Below, piece by piece: positions 21,839 to 34,352 of a stretch of DNA of 64,000 bases. Within the stretch, counting starts at the first letter, position 1. Every line of letters begins with the position of its first letter. The notes under the pieces are model-generated. The model had not been told where the DNA came from and ran no database searches. It saw nothing but the letters and a program-made list of their open reading frames with translations. Source of the stretch: Telopea speciosissima (Eukaryota > Streptophyta > Magnoliopsida > Proteales > Proteaceae); the NCBI RefSeq assembly GCF_018873765.1, contig NC_057919.1:25460698-25524697 (forward strand). Direction: 5' to 3'. The translations under genes and the position numbers were made by a program.

Positions 21839-24569
21839 TGTCACACCCCGGCCCGGTTCATAAGGGCCAAGTGTGCCAGGATGTCCACGACATCCAACCA
21901 AGATCACCATGCAGTTCTCTATTCGCGATTTGACAATATAATTAAATTAAGAGCAACGGAAGCAATTTAATATGATATAAGACAGTAATTAAAGGAAACT
22001 AGTGGTAACATTGTATTTATATATATATATGAATATGCTTTTACATCGGGGTTACACAGTTAGTTCACGAAGGTGCAACACTAACTAAGCCAAAAGGTTA
22101 TGTACATAAGTACTACAAAAGTAATATAAACAAAAGGAAGGAGGAGCACGATCGATGCGGGAGATCGGAGAATGAGCGTCGTCGCAGAGCACGAAGCATC
22201 GTGCTCCACCGTAACATAAGGACCAACTCCGCGATCAATAGGAGAATCCGACAGTAGGAGTCCCCAAAGGAGCATAAACAGCGGCGATAGAAGTTTCATC
22301 CGTAAAAAAATAGAGTGATCACGAGGGTGAGCTCTCAAGCTCGAGCCCAATAAGGGAATGCATGCAAACATATCGCATCAATTATGATGAATGTCCTAAG
22401 TAGCATGTCCTAACATGAATACTAAGTCACTTGTGGTATAAGTACATCGTAGTAGATGCTAACCTCGAAGAGAACCTCCGCTGTGAAAGCATGACACTGA
22501 GGCAGCTAACCCAACATGACCCAATGACCAACCGGAAAACATGACACCAGGCGGTTCGGATATCGGTCACCCGAGCGAAACCATTCTACCACGGTAGAGG
22601 ACGCACCGAGAAAGCATATCACGGGCGGCTAACCCAGCGGACCCTCAATGACCACCCTACCGCATTTGTTCCCACCTGAGCGGAGTACACACGCTAACAT
22701 GGGACAGTGAATGGTACCCGGCATACCCTTCGGGCCTGTACCACGGGTTGTCCAACACCTTACCCCTTGTTGGTAAGGGGCGTAATCTTGGGTTATGATA
22801 AAACAGCTTAGCCAGCCACAATCTATGCATGATAACACATGTATGTATAACTGAATTTAATAGAACAATACTTTTCCAATAATAGTCATCAAGAATTTAG
22901 TAGATATCAATGCAAATGCAAGATGCCAATGCAACCTAAATCATATGCGATTCTAATGCAATAAATAAAAGCTAATAAACTATATGAATAGGATAATTTT
23001 GATGATGTATGACATGGCAATCAGAACAAAACAAATTAAAATGATAAACACTCTAAAGATTTAAGGTCGAATTCCCTTACTTGTCTCTCGTAGGTAAGGT
23101 CTCAATAATTACCCTCCAAAATAGCCCAAAAAAGACAAACCAGCAAGAATAGACTAGAAACAGTCCCTATCACAGAAAATCAGCAATGTTTGGAGGTTAG
23201 AGTATAGCCAGAGATCACCAAAGGCATCGGGGTATTTTGGTCACAAATGGCTGAACCGGCTGAACCGGCTGTCCGGTTCAAGGGGCAGAAGTGGGGTTTT
23301 ACTTTAAATGGGCAGATCTTAACATGCACAGATCCCAATTTCTAGTTTCGAGATAATAATTAAGGTGGGTCATTTCACTAATTTGTTGAATTTCAGATTT
23401 AATACTAAAATTAGGGATTTAGGTTAATTACTTCTCAAATTAATGATTTAGGGCTTATAAATTGGTTCATGGAACTGAAATTAGATTAAGTAGAGAAACA
23501 GCCCTGAAATTTCAGGTATAATGAGAATAAAATTTACCTAATTTCAGGTTGTGTAAGTGAATTTCCTATGGTATAAGCTTAAGTCAAGAGGCTTTAATGG
23601 CAGCAACATATAGGTTGCAATCTTGGGGAAAATAAGGGAAGAAATAGGCAAGAAAAGATGGGGACTGCAAGAATCAAGGCTTACCTAGATATGTAGCAGC
23701 AAGGATTGGAAGTGCAGCCTTCAATTTCAGCTCCAAACTTCTCAAATGAGGATTTCCGGCTTCAACTAAGACCCAATTCGATGCTTCCCAAGTCTGGTTC
23801 TCCTTTCCCTTCTTCCCTTCTCTATTTTCTCCCCAAAATCCTCTTAAGACTGAAGTTTCGATTCTCCTTATGTCTAGGTAGGATTGAGAAGTAGAAATAG
23901 TAAAAGGGGTTATGTATATATATTACTTAAGCACTAAGGGTAGGACAGTAATTTGAGTCTTAAATATTTCTAAAACTGATTTCTAACTTCTTACACTAAT
24001 GAATAGTGAAGCTGGTTTCTATTTATAGTGGTTAAGTTACTTAAGGCATGTTTGGTCTTTTAATGTAAAATCAGCTTTTAAAACTAATTTTTAAAATTGT
24101 TTTTAACCAGAATTTTGTACTTATTACCTTAATGTAATTATAGAATGATGTCACATGACATCATGGGTAAATTGGGTACGGGTAATTACTTGGAATTGGA
24201 ACCTCCTTCTGGGGATGTGGGTCCCACAAGGATAAAATGACCGAATACCCCTAAAAGTCTAATTGGTCATATAATCGGCATACGAATACACAAATAAGTT
24301 CATACTTACAATAAGTTAGTTAAGGGATAGGCTCCGCATCCCTCCGGGTAGCATATCCGACACGGTAGCTCGGGATGCGGGACCCACCGGGGTTCTCCGA
24401 CTCTAGAAGGGCAAAGTGAGAAGACTCCTCCCGGAATCCTCCATAGGTGTGTCGGATGGTTGGTCTAGTACCTCGACCGATGCAGCCCATAACATCAAGC
24501 AAGCATCGACACAGACTCGGAACCTGAAATCACACAAGTTCCAAAATTCAAATTTGTGCATGATTTTAC
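21839..24569 (-). mobile_element. Solo LTR S1, same family as G1, inserted in G1 3' LTR
   Basis: This is a full LTR in reverse orientation (TGTCACACC at the left, GATTTTAC at the right; the terminal base is lost). It is flanked by GGGGA at 21834-21838 and 24570-24574. No internal region is present, so LTR-LTR recombination has removed the body. It matches the G1 LTR along its length but carries many clustered changes between about 22080 and 22800 and again at 24320-24560. Confidence 0.92.
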
Positions 24570-27028
24570 GGGGATGCGGAACCTTTCCCTTAACTAACCC
24601 ATTGTAAGTATGAACTTATCTGTGTATTTATATGCCGATTGTATGACCAATTAGACCTATAGGGGTATTCTGGTCATTTTATCCCTGTGGGACCCACATC
24701 CCCAGTGGAAAATCCAATTCCCAGCAATTACCCGTACCCAGTTTACCCATGATGTAATATGACATCATCTTTTAGTTAGATTAAGGTATAAGTACAGAAA
24801 TTCTGGTTAAAAACAATTTTTGAAATTAGTTTTAAAACTGATTTTACATTAATAGACCAAACAGCCCTTAAATAACTTAACCACTATAAATAGAAATCAA
24901 CTTCACTATTCATTAGTCTAAGAAGTTAGAAATCAGTTTTAGAAATATTTATGACTCAAATTACTGTCCTACCCCTTAGTGCTCAAGTGGTATATACATA
25001 TAACTCCTTTCCTATTTCTACTTCACCATTCTTACCTAAACATAAGAAGAATCGAGAATTCAGTCTTAAGAGAGTTTGGGGAGAAAATAGAGAAAGAAAG
25101 AAAGGAAAGGAGAACCAGTCTTAGGAAACATCGAAATTGGTCAAGGTTTGGAGCTGAAATTGAAGGCTGCACTTCCAATCCTTGCTGCTACATATCTAGG
25201 TAAGTCTTGATTCTTGCAGTCCCCTTCTCTTCTTACCTATTTCTTCCCTAATTTCCTCAAGATTGCAACCTATATGTTGCTGCCATTAAAGCTTGCTGAG
25301 TTAAGCTTATACCATAGGAAATTTCATCTACACAAACCTGAATTGAGTCAAATCTTATTCAGTTATACCTGAATTTCTTGGCAGCTCACCTGACTTCATC
25401 TAAATCTGGTTCTAGAGATCAGAATTGTGAACCCTAGCCCATTAATTTGGAGAATAAACAACCAAAATCCCTAGTTTATTAATTAAATTCGAAATTTAAC
25501 AAATTGGAGAAATGACCCACCTTAATTATGATCTGAAACCAAAAATTAGGACTGTGCATGTTAAGATCTGCCCATTTAAAGTAAAACCCCCAATTCTACC
25601 CCTTGAACCGGACAACTGGTTCAGCCAATTGTGACCAAAATGCCCCTGATGCCTTTGACTGACCTCTGGCCATTCTCTAACCCCCAAACATTGGTTATTT
25701 TCTGCAGTTAGGGACGGATTCCAGTCTGTTCTTTGCCCATTTTGTCTGTTTTGCTGGGTTATTTGGAGGGTAATCGTTTTAACCTTACCTACAGATACAG
25801 GTAAGGGAATTCTGACTTTAATTTTGGAGTATTTATCATTTTAATTTGTTTTTGTTCTGATTGCCATGTCATACATCATCAAAATTATCCTGTTCATATA
25901 GTTTATTAGCTTTTATTTACTGCATTAGAATCTGCATATGATTTAGGTTGCATTGGCATCTTGCATTTGCATTGATATCTACTTGTTACTGATGACTATT
26001 ATTGGAAAAGTATTGTTCTATTAAATTCAGTTATACATACATGTGCTATCATGCATAGATTGCACTGGGCTAGGCTGTTTTATCATAACCCAGTACTATA
26101 CCCCTTACCAACAGGGGGTAAGGTGTTGGATAACCCGTGGTACAGCCGAAGGGTATGCCGGGGTACCATTCACTTTCCCATGTTAGCGTGTGTACTCCGT
26201 TGTGGGAATAAACAGTAGGGTTGGTCATTGAGGGTTTGTTGGGTTAGCTGCCTGGTGATATGCTTTCCTGGCGGGTCCTCACCGTGGTAGAATGGCTGCG
26301 CTCGGGTGACCGATGTCTGGAGCTGCCTGGTGTCATGCTTTCCGGTTGGTCATTGGGGGTCTGTTGGGTTAGCTGCCTTGTGTCATGCTTCCCTGGCAGG
26401 TTCTCTTCGAGGTTAGCATCTACTACAGTAGTACTTATACCCCATGTGACCTAGTATCCATGTTAGGACATGCTACTTAGGACATTCATCATAATTGCTG
26501 CAACATGTTTTGCATGCATTCCCTTATTGGGCTCAATTGAGAGCTCACCCCTCGTGATCACTCTATTTTTACAGATGAGGCTTCTATCGCTACTGCTTGT
26601 GTTCCTATGGGGACTCCTGATGTTCAGGATTCTCCTGTTGATCGCGGAGCTGATACTTATGTACTAGTGGAGCACGAAGCACCGACGACTGCTCGTTCTC
26701 TTGATCTCCCAGACTGATCAGGCTCTTTCCTTCCTTTTTATTATATCACTTTTGTAGTACCTACTGTATATAACATTTTGAGCTAAAGTTACATCTTTTG
26801 TGAACCGACAATGTAACCAGCTGTACATAAATGTTCATATTATAATATAAACTGTTATTACTAGTTTCCTTTAATTATTGTCTTACATCATATTAAATTG
26901 CTTCCGTTGCACTTTGATTCAGTATATTGTGAACGAAACTGCGAATAGAGAATTGCATTGTAATCTTGGTTGGATGTTAGGGACATCCTGGCACACTTGG
27001 CCCTTGTGAACCGGGCCGGGGTGTGACA
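24570..27028 (+). repeat. G1 3' LTR, right part
   Basis: This part resumes after the S1 target duplication (GGGGA) and runs to GGGTGTGACA at 27028. It has the TATA box near 24889, donors at 25200 and 25801, and AATAAA at 26207-26212. The hairpin present at 2592-2611 in the 5' LTR is lost here by a small deletion near 26677. Confidence 0.9.
26207..26212 (+). terminator. AATAAA poly(A) signal in G1 3' LTR
   Basis: AATAAA in the conserved GTGGGAATAAACAG context is the copy expected to end G1 transcripts if functional. Confidence 0.45.
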
Positions 27029-27081
27029 AAGGTTCCTTCTGAGCTCTTCTAAATTGAAAAGTACCGCATGATTTTATGATA

Positions 27082-27300
27082 GAAACACTGACTTTCCCAG
27101 ATAAAGTGTATTTTAAGTTGAAATAATTTGATTGAATACCCATTTTGTTATATTGATTCAGTCATAAATAAATAACGTGAGAAGGAGGGAGGGAGAAACA
27201 CTGACTTCCCCAGATAAGGTGTATTGCTGGACTTAATACCCATTTTTCTGTAATGGTTCATCAGTCATAAACAACATGAGTGAGCGAGGGAGGGAGAGAA
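27082..27300 (+). repeat. Imperfect tandem duplication, ~110-120 bp unit
   Basis: Two adjacent copies both run AGAAACACTGACTT, CCCAGATAA, GTGTATT, AATACCCATTTT, TCAGTCATAAA and GGAGGGAGGGAGA. The first spans about 27082-27191, the second about 27192-27300. There is no coding content. The flanking sequence 27029-28002 is otherwise unremarkable host sequence. Confidence 0.75.
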
Positions 27301-28002
27301 ATGGGTGATGGTGTTTTCAATTGGAATTTGAACTGGGCAGGAGCAGAGGAGGAACTTTGGGAGTATTATTTGATGGCTGTATTCCGTTCAATATGAATAA
27401 CAAATTAAAGTGGATGAAACTTAAATCTGATTCCAAATTAACATCTGAACCATTAAACAACCCGACACTATCGCATCGAGCAAATTAAACTTGATGAAAC
27501 TTAAATTTGATTGCAAATGAACATACTGTGCTAATTTTGAAGGGAATTGCATACTTATGCTAAACTTCTAAAAAGTTGGTTGGTATTGCAACTTATTTAA
27601 ATAAAAAATAGCTTGGTATTATAGTACGGTGATTTTGTAGATCAAAAGTAAACTCAATCAGGTATCTAGTTCAGTTGCCCTATAAGAAACCTCGTTGACC
27701 TAACGTAGTCTGTCGGACCTATGGAAAAGCCTTGTGTACTGCCTTAAAGAAAAAATGATCTGGAATATCCGGAAATTGACCACTCTGCCCTTTTTTTCCC
27801 TCTGGACTCTTGCAAAATTACATCTTCTGATCCTTACAAGGGTGTGGGTTGGTGAAGCTGCAATGATTTACTGAACAGAAAATGGAATAAAAAATACTGA
27901 GATGTCTATGGAATTGCTATTCCTTTGTTGTTTTATCTTTTTTATTTTAATTTTTTTGGGTTGTTCTGCTTTGCTCTTGTTGGGTGTTTTTAAAATTTCT
28001 TG
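27301..28002. other. Non-coding host sequence
   Basis: I see no gene, repeat boundary or RNA here. It could be intron or upstream sequence of the PRP4 copy. Confidence 0.5.
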
Positions 28003-28506
28003 TTATTTATCCCTGGGTGGGTAGTCATTTTTTTGGTTTTTGCTATAAAATGCATAATAATGTGGAAAATCCCAGTGCTCTCTCCCTGCATTTTTTGTTG
28101 GAATGGTACCGAAGACATTGACCGTCTTTTTTTCGCCTGCCCCTTCACCTCTACCATCTGGAAAAAAGCCCTGATGTTCAGCTGGCCTTGCAGTAGAAGA
28201 CACATTCCCTTCACTCAAGAATGGCTCTGGCTTATCATGACTTTCCCCGGCTGTTCTATCTGCGACACTGTAGGCAAGCTTGTGTTTGGTGCTACCCTCT
28301 ATCACATTTGGATAGAGAGGAACTTGAGGAGATGGACTTCCAACTCTCGCTCTTTTGACCTGATTTGGAAAGCCATCTTTTGCGATGTCTCCTCTAAGCT
28401 TATTGTTGTTACTCAAACGGCTTTTTTGGATACCCCAAGGAAGAGGCATATTGTTGTATCCTGGGGTTTTGATAGTACTCTTTTGCTTTCCCATTCCCAC
28501 TCTTAG
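28003..28506 (+). pseudogene. LINE ORF2 C-terminal remnant (zf-RVT)
   Basis: A plus-strand frame encodes a stretch typical of the end of plant non-LTR retrotransposon ORF2. It has the zinc-binding CIFCWNGTEDIDRLFFACPF motif (about 28087-28146), then STIWKKAL, and a later HIWIERNLRRW block. No reverse transcriptase core, 5' part or poly(A) tail is visible, so this is a short 5'-truncated relic. The frame stays open, but function is not expected. It lies directly upstream of the PRP4 exons, possibly within one of its introns. Confidence 0.7.
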
Positions 28507-28570
28507 TCGGGTCTTGGGCCCCCCCTCTCTCTCCCACTTGTATTATACTTCATTTATCAGATACAATGGT

Positions 28571-28592
28571 TGCTCTCTCTCTCTCTCTCTCT
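28571..28592 (+). repeat. (CT)n microsatellite
   Basis: About ten CT repeats lie between the LINE relic and the first PRP4 exon. Confidence 0.9.
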
Positions 28593-28673
28593 TCCCCCAC
28601 CCCTCCCAAATGACTTCTATTCTTCACTGATTTTGTCTTGAACAGTTATCCTCATGCTTAGTAATTTTTGCAG

Positions 28674-30185
28674 GGAAAAGGAGATGGTTCGCATCTTGAA
28701 AGAAGTGGTCTTCATGACAACTGGGACGATGCAGAGGGTTATTACAGTAAGTCCCTCATCAAACCTTTCTTTGTTTTCTTTTATCATATGCAAGCAACTG
28801 GATTTCAGGTTGACCTATCTTTTGCAGGAATTGTACTTTGTTATCTTCTCTTCAGGGTATTCACTTATTCTCTTTGCAGGCTATCGATTTGGAGAAATAC
28901 TTGACAGTAGGTATGAAGTTACTGCAGCCCATGGGAAAGGCATTTTTTCAACAGTAGTTCGTGCAAAGGACCTCAAGGCTGGGAAGAGTGATCCTGAAGA
29001 GGTGGCTATAAAAATCATACGCAATAATGACACTGAGTTGATGTTTCTTTTTGCCCTCAGATTGCTTTAGTTCTAGCTAAATATTGATTTTAACTGGATA
29101 GTGCAAGTTACTGTTGACTGTATTTCAATGCACAGGTACAAGGCAGGTTTAGAAGAGCTGATAATATTGAAGAAATTAGCTGGTGCAGATCCTGAGAATA
29201 GACGCCATTGTGTTCGATTTTTCTCAAGTTTCAAGTACCGAAATCATCTTTGTTTGGTTTTTGAATCTCTTCATATGAATCTTCATGAGGTACTAAAGAA
29301 GTTTTGTCATAATATTGGCCTTAATCTGGTAACTGTAAGAGAATATGCCTAACAGCTTTTTATTGCATTAAAGCATCTGCGGAACTGTGGAGTCCTGCAT
29401 TGTGACATAAAGCCAGATAATATGCTGGTGAGTTTAAATTATTCTTCCATTACTGGTGTGGTTTATGACTTTCTAACATATGTATGTTGTCCCGTTCAGG
29501 TAAATGAGACAAAAAATGTGTTGAAGCTTTGTGATTTTGGTAATGCCATGTTTGCCGGAAAAAATGAGATCACACCATATCTTGTGAGCCACTTTTACCG
29601 AGCTCTTGAAATAAGTAAGTTCTTTGTTTCATATCCCTTGATTTTTTTTTTTTTTTTTTTGGGGGGGGTTTATGTGTTTGTTGAGATTTTTTTTTTTTTA
29701 TTGGTTTCTGTCAGTAAAATATGTACATTTTCTTTTCCTGCTGCAGTTCTTGGCTTGCCATATGATCATCCCATGGATATATGGTCTGTTGGTTGCTGTC
29801 TATATGAGTTTTATTTGGGGAATGTCCTTTTTCCAGGCCCATCAAACAATGACGTGTTGCGTCTCCACATGGAGTTGAAGGGATCTTTTCCAAAGAAGAT
29901 GCTCCGCAAGGTTGAAATTTGATTTTTGTTTTCTTCAGATTCCCTGCAACCCTCACAAGGGATGTTTAAACCCTTTATTTTTTCCAGCTTTGTTTCCATG
30001 GTCATCAATATCTTTACCTTATTATTTTAGGTTATTGAATGGAAATACTATGTTATGATTCTTATTTTTATTGCTTGGGCAGATTTCAACATCTCTTGCT
30101 TTTTCTACAGGGTGGATTTACCAATCAGCAATTTGACCAGGATTTGAATTTTCATGCTACTGAAGAAGATCCTGTTACAAAGAAG
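28674..30185 (+). pseudogene. PRP4-type splicing kinase, partial copy with introns
   Basis: Six exons with good GT-AG borders (28674-28746, 28880-29036, 29136-29427, 29500-29614, 29747-29910, 30111-30185) read through the kinase domain of PRP4, a CLK-like Ser/Thr kinase of the tri-snRNP. Visible are the linker SHLERSGLHDNWDDAEGYY, YEVTAAHGKG, VAIKIIRN, LVFESLHMNLHEVLKK, HCDIKPDNML, the DFGNAMF loop, DIWSVGCCLYE and FPGPSNND. A stop at 29350-29352 replaces a conserved Lys, and the APE motif reads ALE. The donor of exon 2 is weak. The N-terminal part and the last kinase exons are absent. Exon 6 is followed by an intron that copia C3 entered, then by a scaffold gap. Because introns are kept, it arose from DNA-level duplication, not retrocopying. 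Confidence 0.85.
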
Positions 30186-30338
30186 GTGAGAAGTTACTTG
30201 TCAATGAAATCTGTAGTGATTATGTTTCAGTGACTGTTGCTATTGTTCATCCTACTACTGCAACCACACTCTTCCCCCCCCCCCCAAAAAAAAGGAGAAG
30301 CTTCATTGCCCTCTAATGTAATCCTAGATAGGTAGGAG

Positions 30339-30605
30339 TGTTAGAGTTTATATGTTGTAAGGGTATTTTAGGGACTAGTTAGTTTACTAGTTGCTTTATG
30401 TTGTAATTCTCTTTTTTCCCTTTTACCTCCCTAGGGAGGAGTATGTAATTTGTTCTATTCTCATTAGTGAAGTAATATAGGTGTGTGAGAGACATTCTCT
30501 CTAACACACAACTTTTCCACCGAATTTTCTTCCTCTCCATTTCTTCTCTTCTTCTTCTATCTTCGTCTTCTTTCTTACCTTACATCCATTACCTAAATCT
30601 CAACT
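30339..30605 (+). repeat. C3 5' LTR
   Basis: This LTR of 267 bp runs from TGTTAGAG to CTCAACT. It contains a (CTT)n-rich tract that is longer in the 3' copy (276 bp). Confidence 0.9.
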
Positions 30606-30617
30606 TGGTATCAGAGC
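30606..30617 (+). other. C3 primer binding site
   Basis: TGGTATCAGAGC abuts the LTR end, which supports the CT terminus. Confidence 0.9.
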
Positions 30618-31590
30618 AACCTCCGTTTCTGGTTTGAGAGTCATCCTACAAGCTCTCTTCCTCCTTTCCCTCTCTTTGGAACCCTAGGTTACAAAGGGGT
30701 TCCAAGGAAGAGGCTGATATGTGAAAACTTTGAAGAAATCATGTCATATCTCTTGATGAAGCCTATGGAAGCACTAAGATAGGTCTTCATGTGAAGACTT
30801 GGCTGTTTGAAGCCCAAATCAATGAAAGACAACCTAGAATACTGTTCCGTGAATAGTAACCCGAGAAATTACTGTTCCTTTTTCTGAAACAGCCCTTGTT
30901 CTCCCTCATCTTGGCTTTGTTGAAGCTTGGACCTGGCCCATTGGAGTCGCCCTAGGGTCCCCTTTCAAGCCCCCAAAACATTGGTTGCAAAGGAGGAAAG
31001 CCCAAGGTCTGCAACTCACTTTTTATGCTACTGCTACAGTAACTCCGCCTGTTCTAGGAAGTTTTTCTTGTTTCTCCTTCATCCAAGGTCAGTTGGAGAT
31101 GATATCAGGTCCTGTGGAGCCGCCTTGGAATCTACTTTCAAGCCTATATAGGCTCAGCTGGTGATATCTAGTCCTCTTTTTCTGCTCCTCCAAACTGTGA
31201 TGCTCTATAATGCTGTCAGTTGTTGAAATAATGACTGTTTTGTGATATACTACTGTATTGAATCTATTTGCTGAGTTATATTGTTTCAAGATTATGGGTT
31301 GTTTTATAATGGATAGAAGGTGCTATTGGTGAAGAAGGGGGCTACCAACCTAGATGGTATGTGATACTTTCAGCTGCTTGGTGTTGGTGAGGTGTGTTGT
31401 TTGAGTCTCTCGTGTTGTTGTATGATGTCATTACACTTTGAAGCATATGGTGGAATTGGATATTGTTGAAGTATTAGCTTGGTTTGCTACCTGGACTGCA
31501 ATTACCAGTGTTTGAAAAAAAAAATTTGGGTTGAGAATATACTCCCCATTGGATTTGAGTATCATTTCCTTTTCTTTATTCATTCCTACA
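30618..31590. other. C3 leader, gag N-terminus absent
   Basis: About 1 kb without supported coding sequence. The beginning resembles the C2 leader. The gag N-terminal block seen in C1 and C2 (VKLDETNY type) is not found, so roughly the first two thirds of gag was deleted. Confidence 0.65.
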
Positions 31591-31646
31591 TTATGTCAGC
31601 TCTTGGTGGAAGAGGCCAGGGTCCAACCCAAGAAAATGACAGAGAT
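31591..31646 (+). pseudogene. C3 gag fragment before S2
   Basis: A short frame (ALGGRGQGPTQENDRD) reads directly into the zinc-knuckle segment at 34353 once S2 is taken out. It ends with the S2 target duplication GAGAT (31642-31646). Confidence 0.65.
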
Positions 31647-34352
31647 TGTGAAACCCGGTCAAATTTCATAATAAATTTGAACTTTTGGAATCTGTGTGAT
31701 TTCAAGTTCTGGTTCAACTTTGCCCATACTAGCCTCTAAGTTGAGGGCCATCTTGACTAAGAAATTCAGACCTATCTCATGACTCGTCTGTAAAGGCATT
31801 CCGATCAGCCAACTACCGTGGCCTTAAATGAGTCTGAGGTGTCAGCGGAAGACAACACATAAGCTTGGCATGTTGGATTGATGGCCTGCGAAGCCTCTCT
31901 CTGTCTTAGGCCGAATCCTAGGTAAGAATCCCATTTTATATGTATGTATGTTGTATTTTTAATTAATTAGTGTATTAGGGGCAGAATAGTAATTTTTACC
32001 TTGTGGGACCCCGCACCAGAGCTACCTGTGTCGGGTCTACTGGCTGGACAGGCTGCAGGACCTCCCCCTTAATTAAACTCAATGTAAGTATAATTTAAAA
32101 TATATTTATATAACATTTTGTACGACCAAATAGGGTTAGAAGGGTATTTTAGTAAAATTATCGTTGTAGGACCCAGTTCCCCAGTGGGGAATGCTATTCC
32201 AAACAATTACCCATGTTCGGATGACCTTTAATGTCGCCCAGCATCAAGTTATGGATAGAATAGACCAATAAATACGAATTCAGGTTTATAAACTATTTTA
32301 GAAATTAGTTTAAATCTAATTTCTGTCCAAAAGACAGATTTACCCCTTAGTGCTTAAGTAGTTAGATAAATATCAAAAGCCTTTCCAATTGATCACTATT
32401 CACAAGTCTAAGGGAGCTAAAGAAGTTCGTTCCAGCTTGGGAGAGAAGGAAAGAAAGAGGAAAAGAGAAGAGAAGAAGAGAGGGAAAAAAGGGAAGCTTA
32501 CCTTAGGGCTTGTCTTCAACACTTGGAGCTGAACCAAGAATCTCCATTAGAAAGCTGCCTGCACTCTAAATCTGTTCCTATAACAGAGGTAAGCCTTGGA
32601 TACTTGCTGTCTTCCTCTTTATTTCTCTTCTTCTCCATCTCTAGTTCACCTATTAAGAATTTCTGCCATTAAAGCTTGGAGACCAAGCTTGGGTTTGTGA
32701 AATTGAGCATAATTAGACTGATTTGAAATAGTTTTTTACTCTCTAAGACCTGAAATTTGGGAAATTACCAAGTCTGAAATTTATGAAATTGAACTCCCAT
32801 ATAGGTAGACCCACCTTTATATAATGTTAAAACACTAAGTTTCTTCCTTGCATGTGAAGATCTACCCAAAAATAGGAAAAACCCCAAATTCGGACACACT
32901 CCCGGATGGAGTTGCAGGCCCAAGGGCGGTTGATCGGCTCCCTGGAAGTCTGCATCCGGCTCCCCCATTTTTGTGCCCTTATGACCTAGACCCCTTGGGA
33001 CTTGACCTTGGACCATCCCAGAACCAATTGTATGGTGTTTGGTATGTTGTTTAGGGTTGTTTCTACTGTTTTCTAGTCGGTTTATTGGATTGTTGGTGGG
33101 TAACTGACCTAGAATTCCTTCTATAACTAATCTATAATATTCTTGTCTCATATTTAGGACTGTCTTGTTCTGTTCTTGCCTGCATATTGGAGTTTATTCA
33201 CCTAGGCTAGCTACAACTACAGGTAAGGGGATTCGACCTTAATTTCCTGCGTGTTTATCACATTAATTTCAACTTTATGCTGAATGCCATGCTCATGCAT
33301 CATTACCTCTATACCTGGAGCATGTAGTTTTCTAGCTTTTATTTAATGCATTAAACTGCATGTAAAATAGGTTGCACAAAGACATACTGCATTGCATTTG
33401 CATTGATTATTTATATGATGTGAATTTATGATGATGGAATTCGGTAATTTATAACTCGATCACTTGCCTCATCATGTTTAGATGCATGCTGGGCTAGGTT
33501 GATATTCATTACCCAAGATCGCGCCTTACCAACATGGGGAAAAGGTGTTGGACAACCCGTGGCGAGACCGATGTGTTAGTTGGGATGCCATCTTCTGCCC
33601 CGTGTTAGCGGGTCCCTAATTCCGCTGTGGGAATAAACAGTGTGGTTGGTCATTTGGGGGTCCGTCGGGTCCGATGTGTTAGTTCCGAACGGCGGGTCCT
33701 CACCGTGGTAGAATGGTTTCGCTCGGGTGACCAAGGGTTAGTTCGGGACCGAGGTTAGCATCTACCACTAGTAGTAGTACTTATACCCCATGAGACTTAG
33801 TTCCGTGCTAGGAACATGTTAGTTTAGCACATGCATCGTGGATTTATTGTGTTTGTATGCTTGTACCCCCCTTCTGGGCTCAGTTGAGAGCTTACCCCTG
33901 TGGATATCCTTATTTTTCAGGTGATTTAGTTACTTCTAATGTTGGCTTTGCTGCGCTGGAGTTTGAAGTGCACGATACTTCGTGCACACGTGATGATTGG
34001 GCAACCTCCTGATCTTGGCCTGATAGTCCAGGCTACCTCCCCACTCCTTTATGCTTTATAAATGCTTTCTATAGTTATAAAATAGTTTCTTGTATACTTT
34101 TACTCTGTGCTACCTTTGAGAACTGTATAGTTGTATCACAAACCTTATCATTTATATAAATGAAATATCATTTAGATTTCTCTTACTAATGATGTTATCT
34201 CTATTAATTAAATTGTTTCCGCTGCCTCTGATTACTGTATCTGTGAGTAATGATTGTAAATAGAGTACTGCACTTGTGATCCTTGGGGATTGGTTGGATG
34301 TCAGAGACATCCCGCCACACTTGGCCCTTAATAACCGGGCCGGGGTGTGACA
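31647..34352 (+). mobile_element. Solo LTR S2, second Tekay-type family
   Basis: This is a full LTR of 2706 bp from TGTGAAACCC to GGGGTGTGACA, flanked by GAGAT (31642-31646 and 34353-34357). It is related to the G1 LTR: shared ends, two splice donors (32589, 33223), AATAAA (33632) and a hairpin (33968-33987) are at equivalent places, but most of the sequence differs. No internal region remains. Confidence 0.9.

Larger units (their letters stand above)
318..27028 (+). mobile_element. Ty3/gypsy Tekay-type chromovirus G1 (with nested insertions)
   Basis: This is a long LTR retrotransposon. Its parts are a 5' LTR (to 2955), an initiator-Met-tRNA primer site, a leader of about 3 kb, gag, protease, reverse transcriptase, RNase H, integrase with a C-terminal chromodomain, a polypurine tract and a 3' LTR. 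The element is split by copia C1, copia C2 and solo LTR S1, and its 5' LTR is entered by C0. Removing those insertions makes the gag-pol reading continuous except for several stops and frameshifts, so it is no longer autonomous. The chromodomain and the GAGGACGAAATTTT sequence before the polypurine tract are typical of Tekay/Del chromoviruses. The outer target duplication cannot be checked because the left boundary is outside the window. Confidence 0.9.

Noticed and set aside
28003..28506. The ORF considered as a host gene exon of the PRP4 copy
   Set aside because: The CX2C...FFACPF and IW(I)ERN motifs are those of LINE ORF2 ends, and PRP4 has no such domain.
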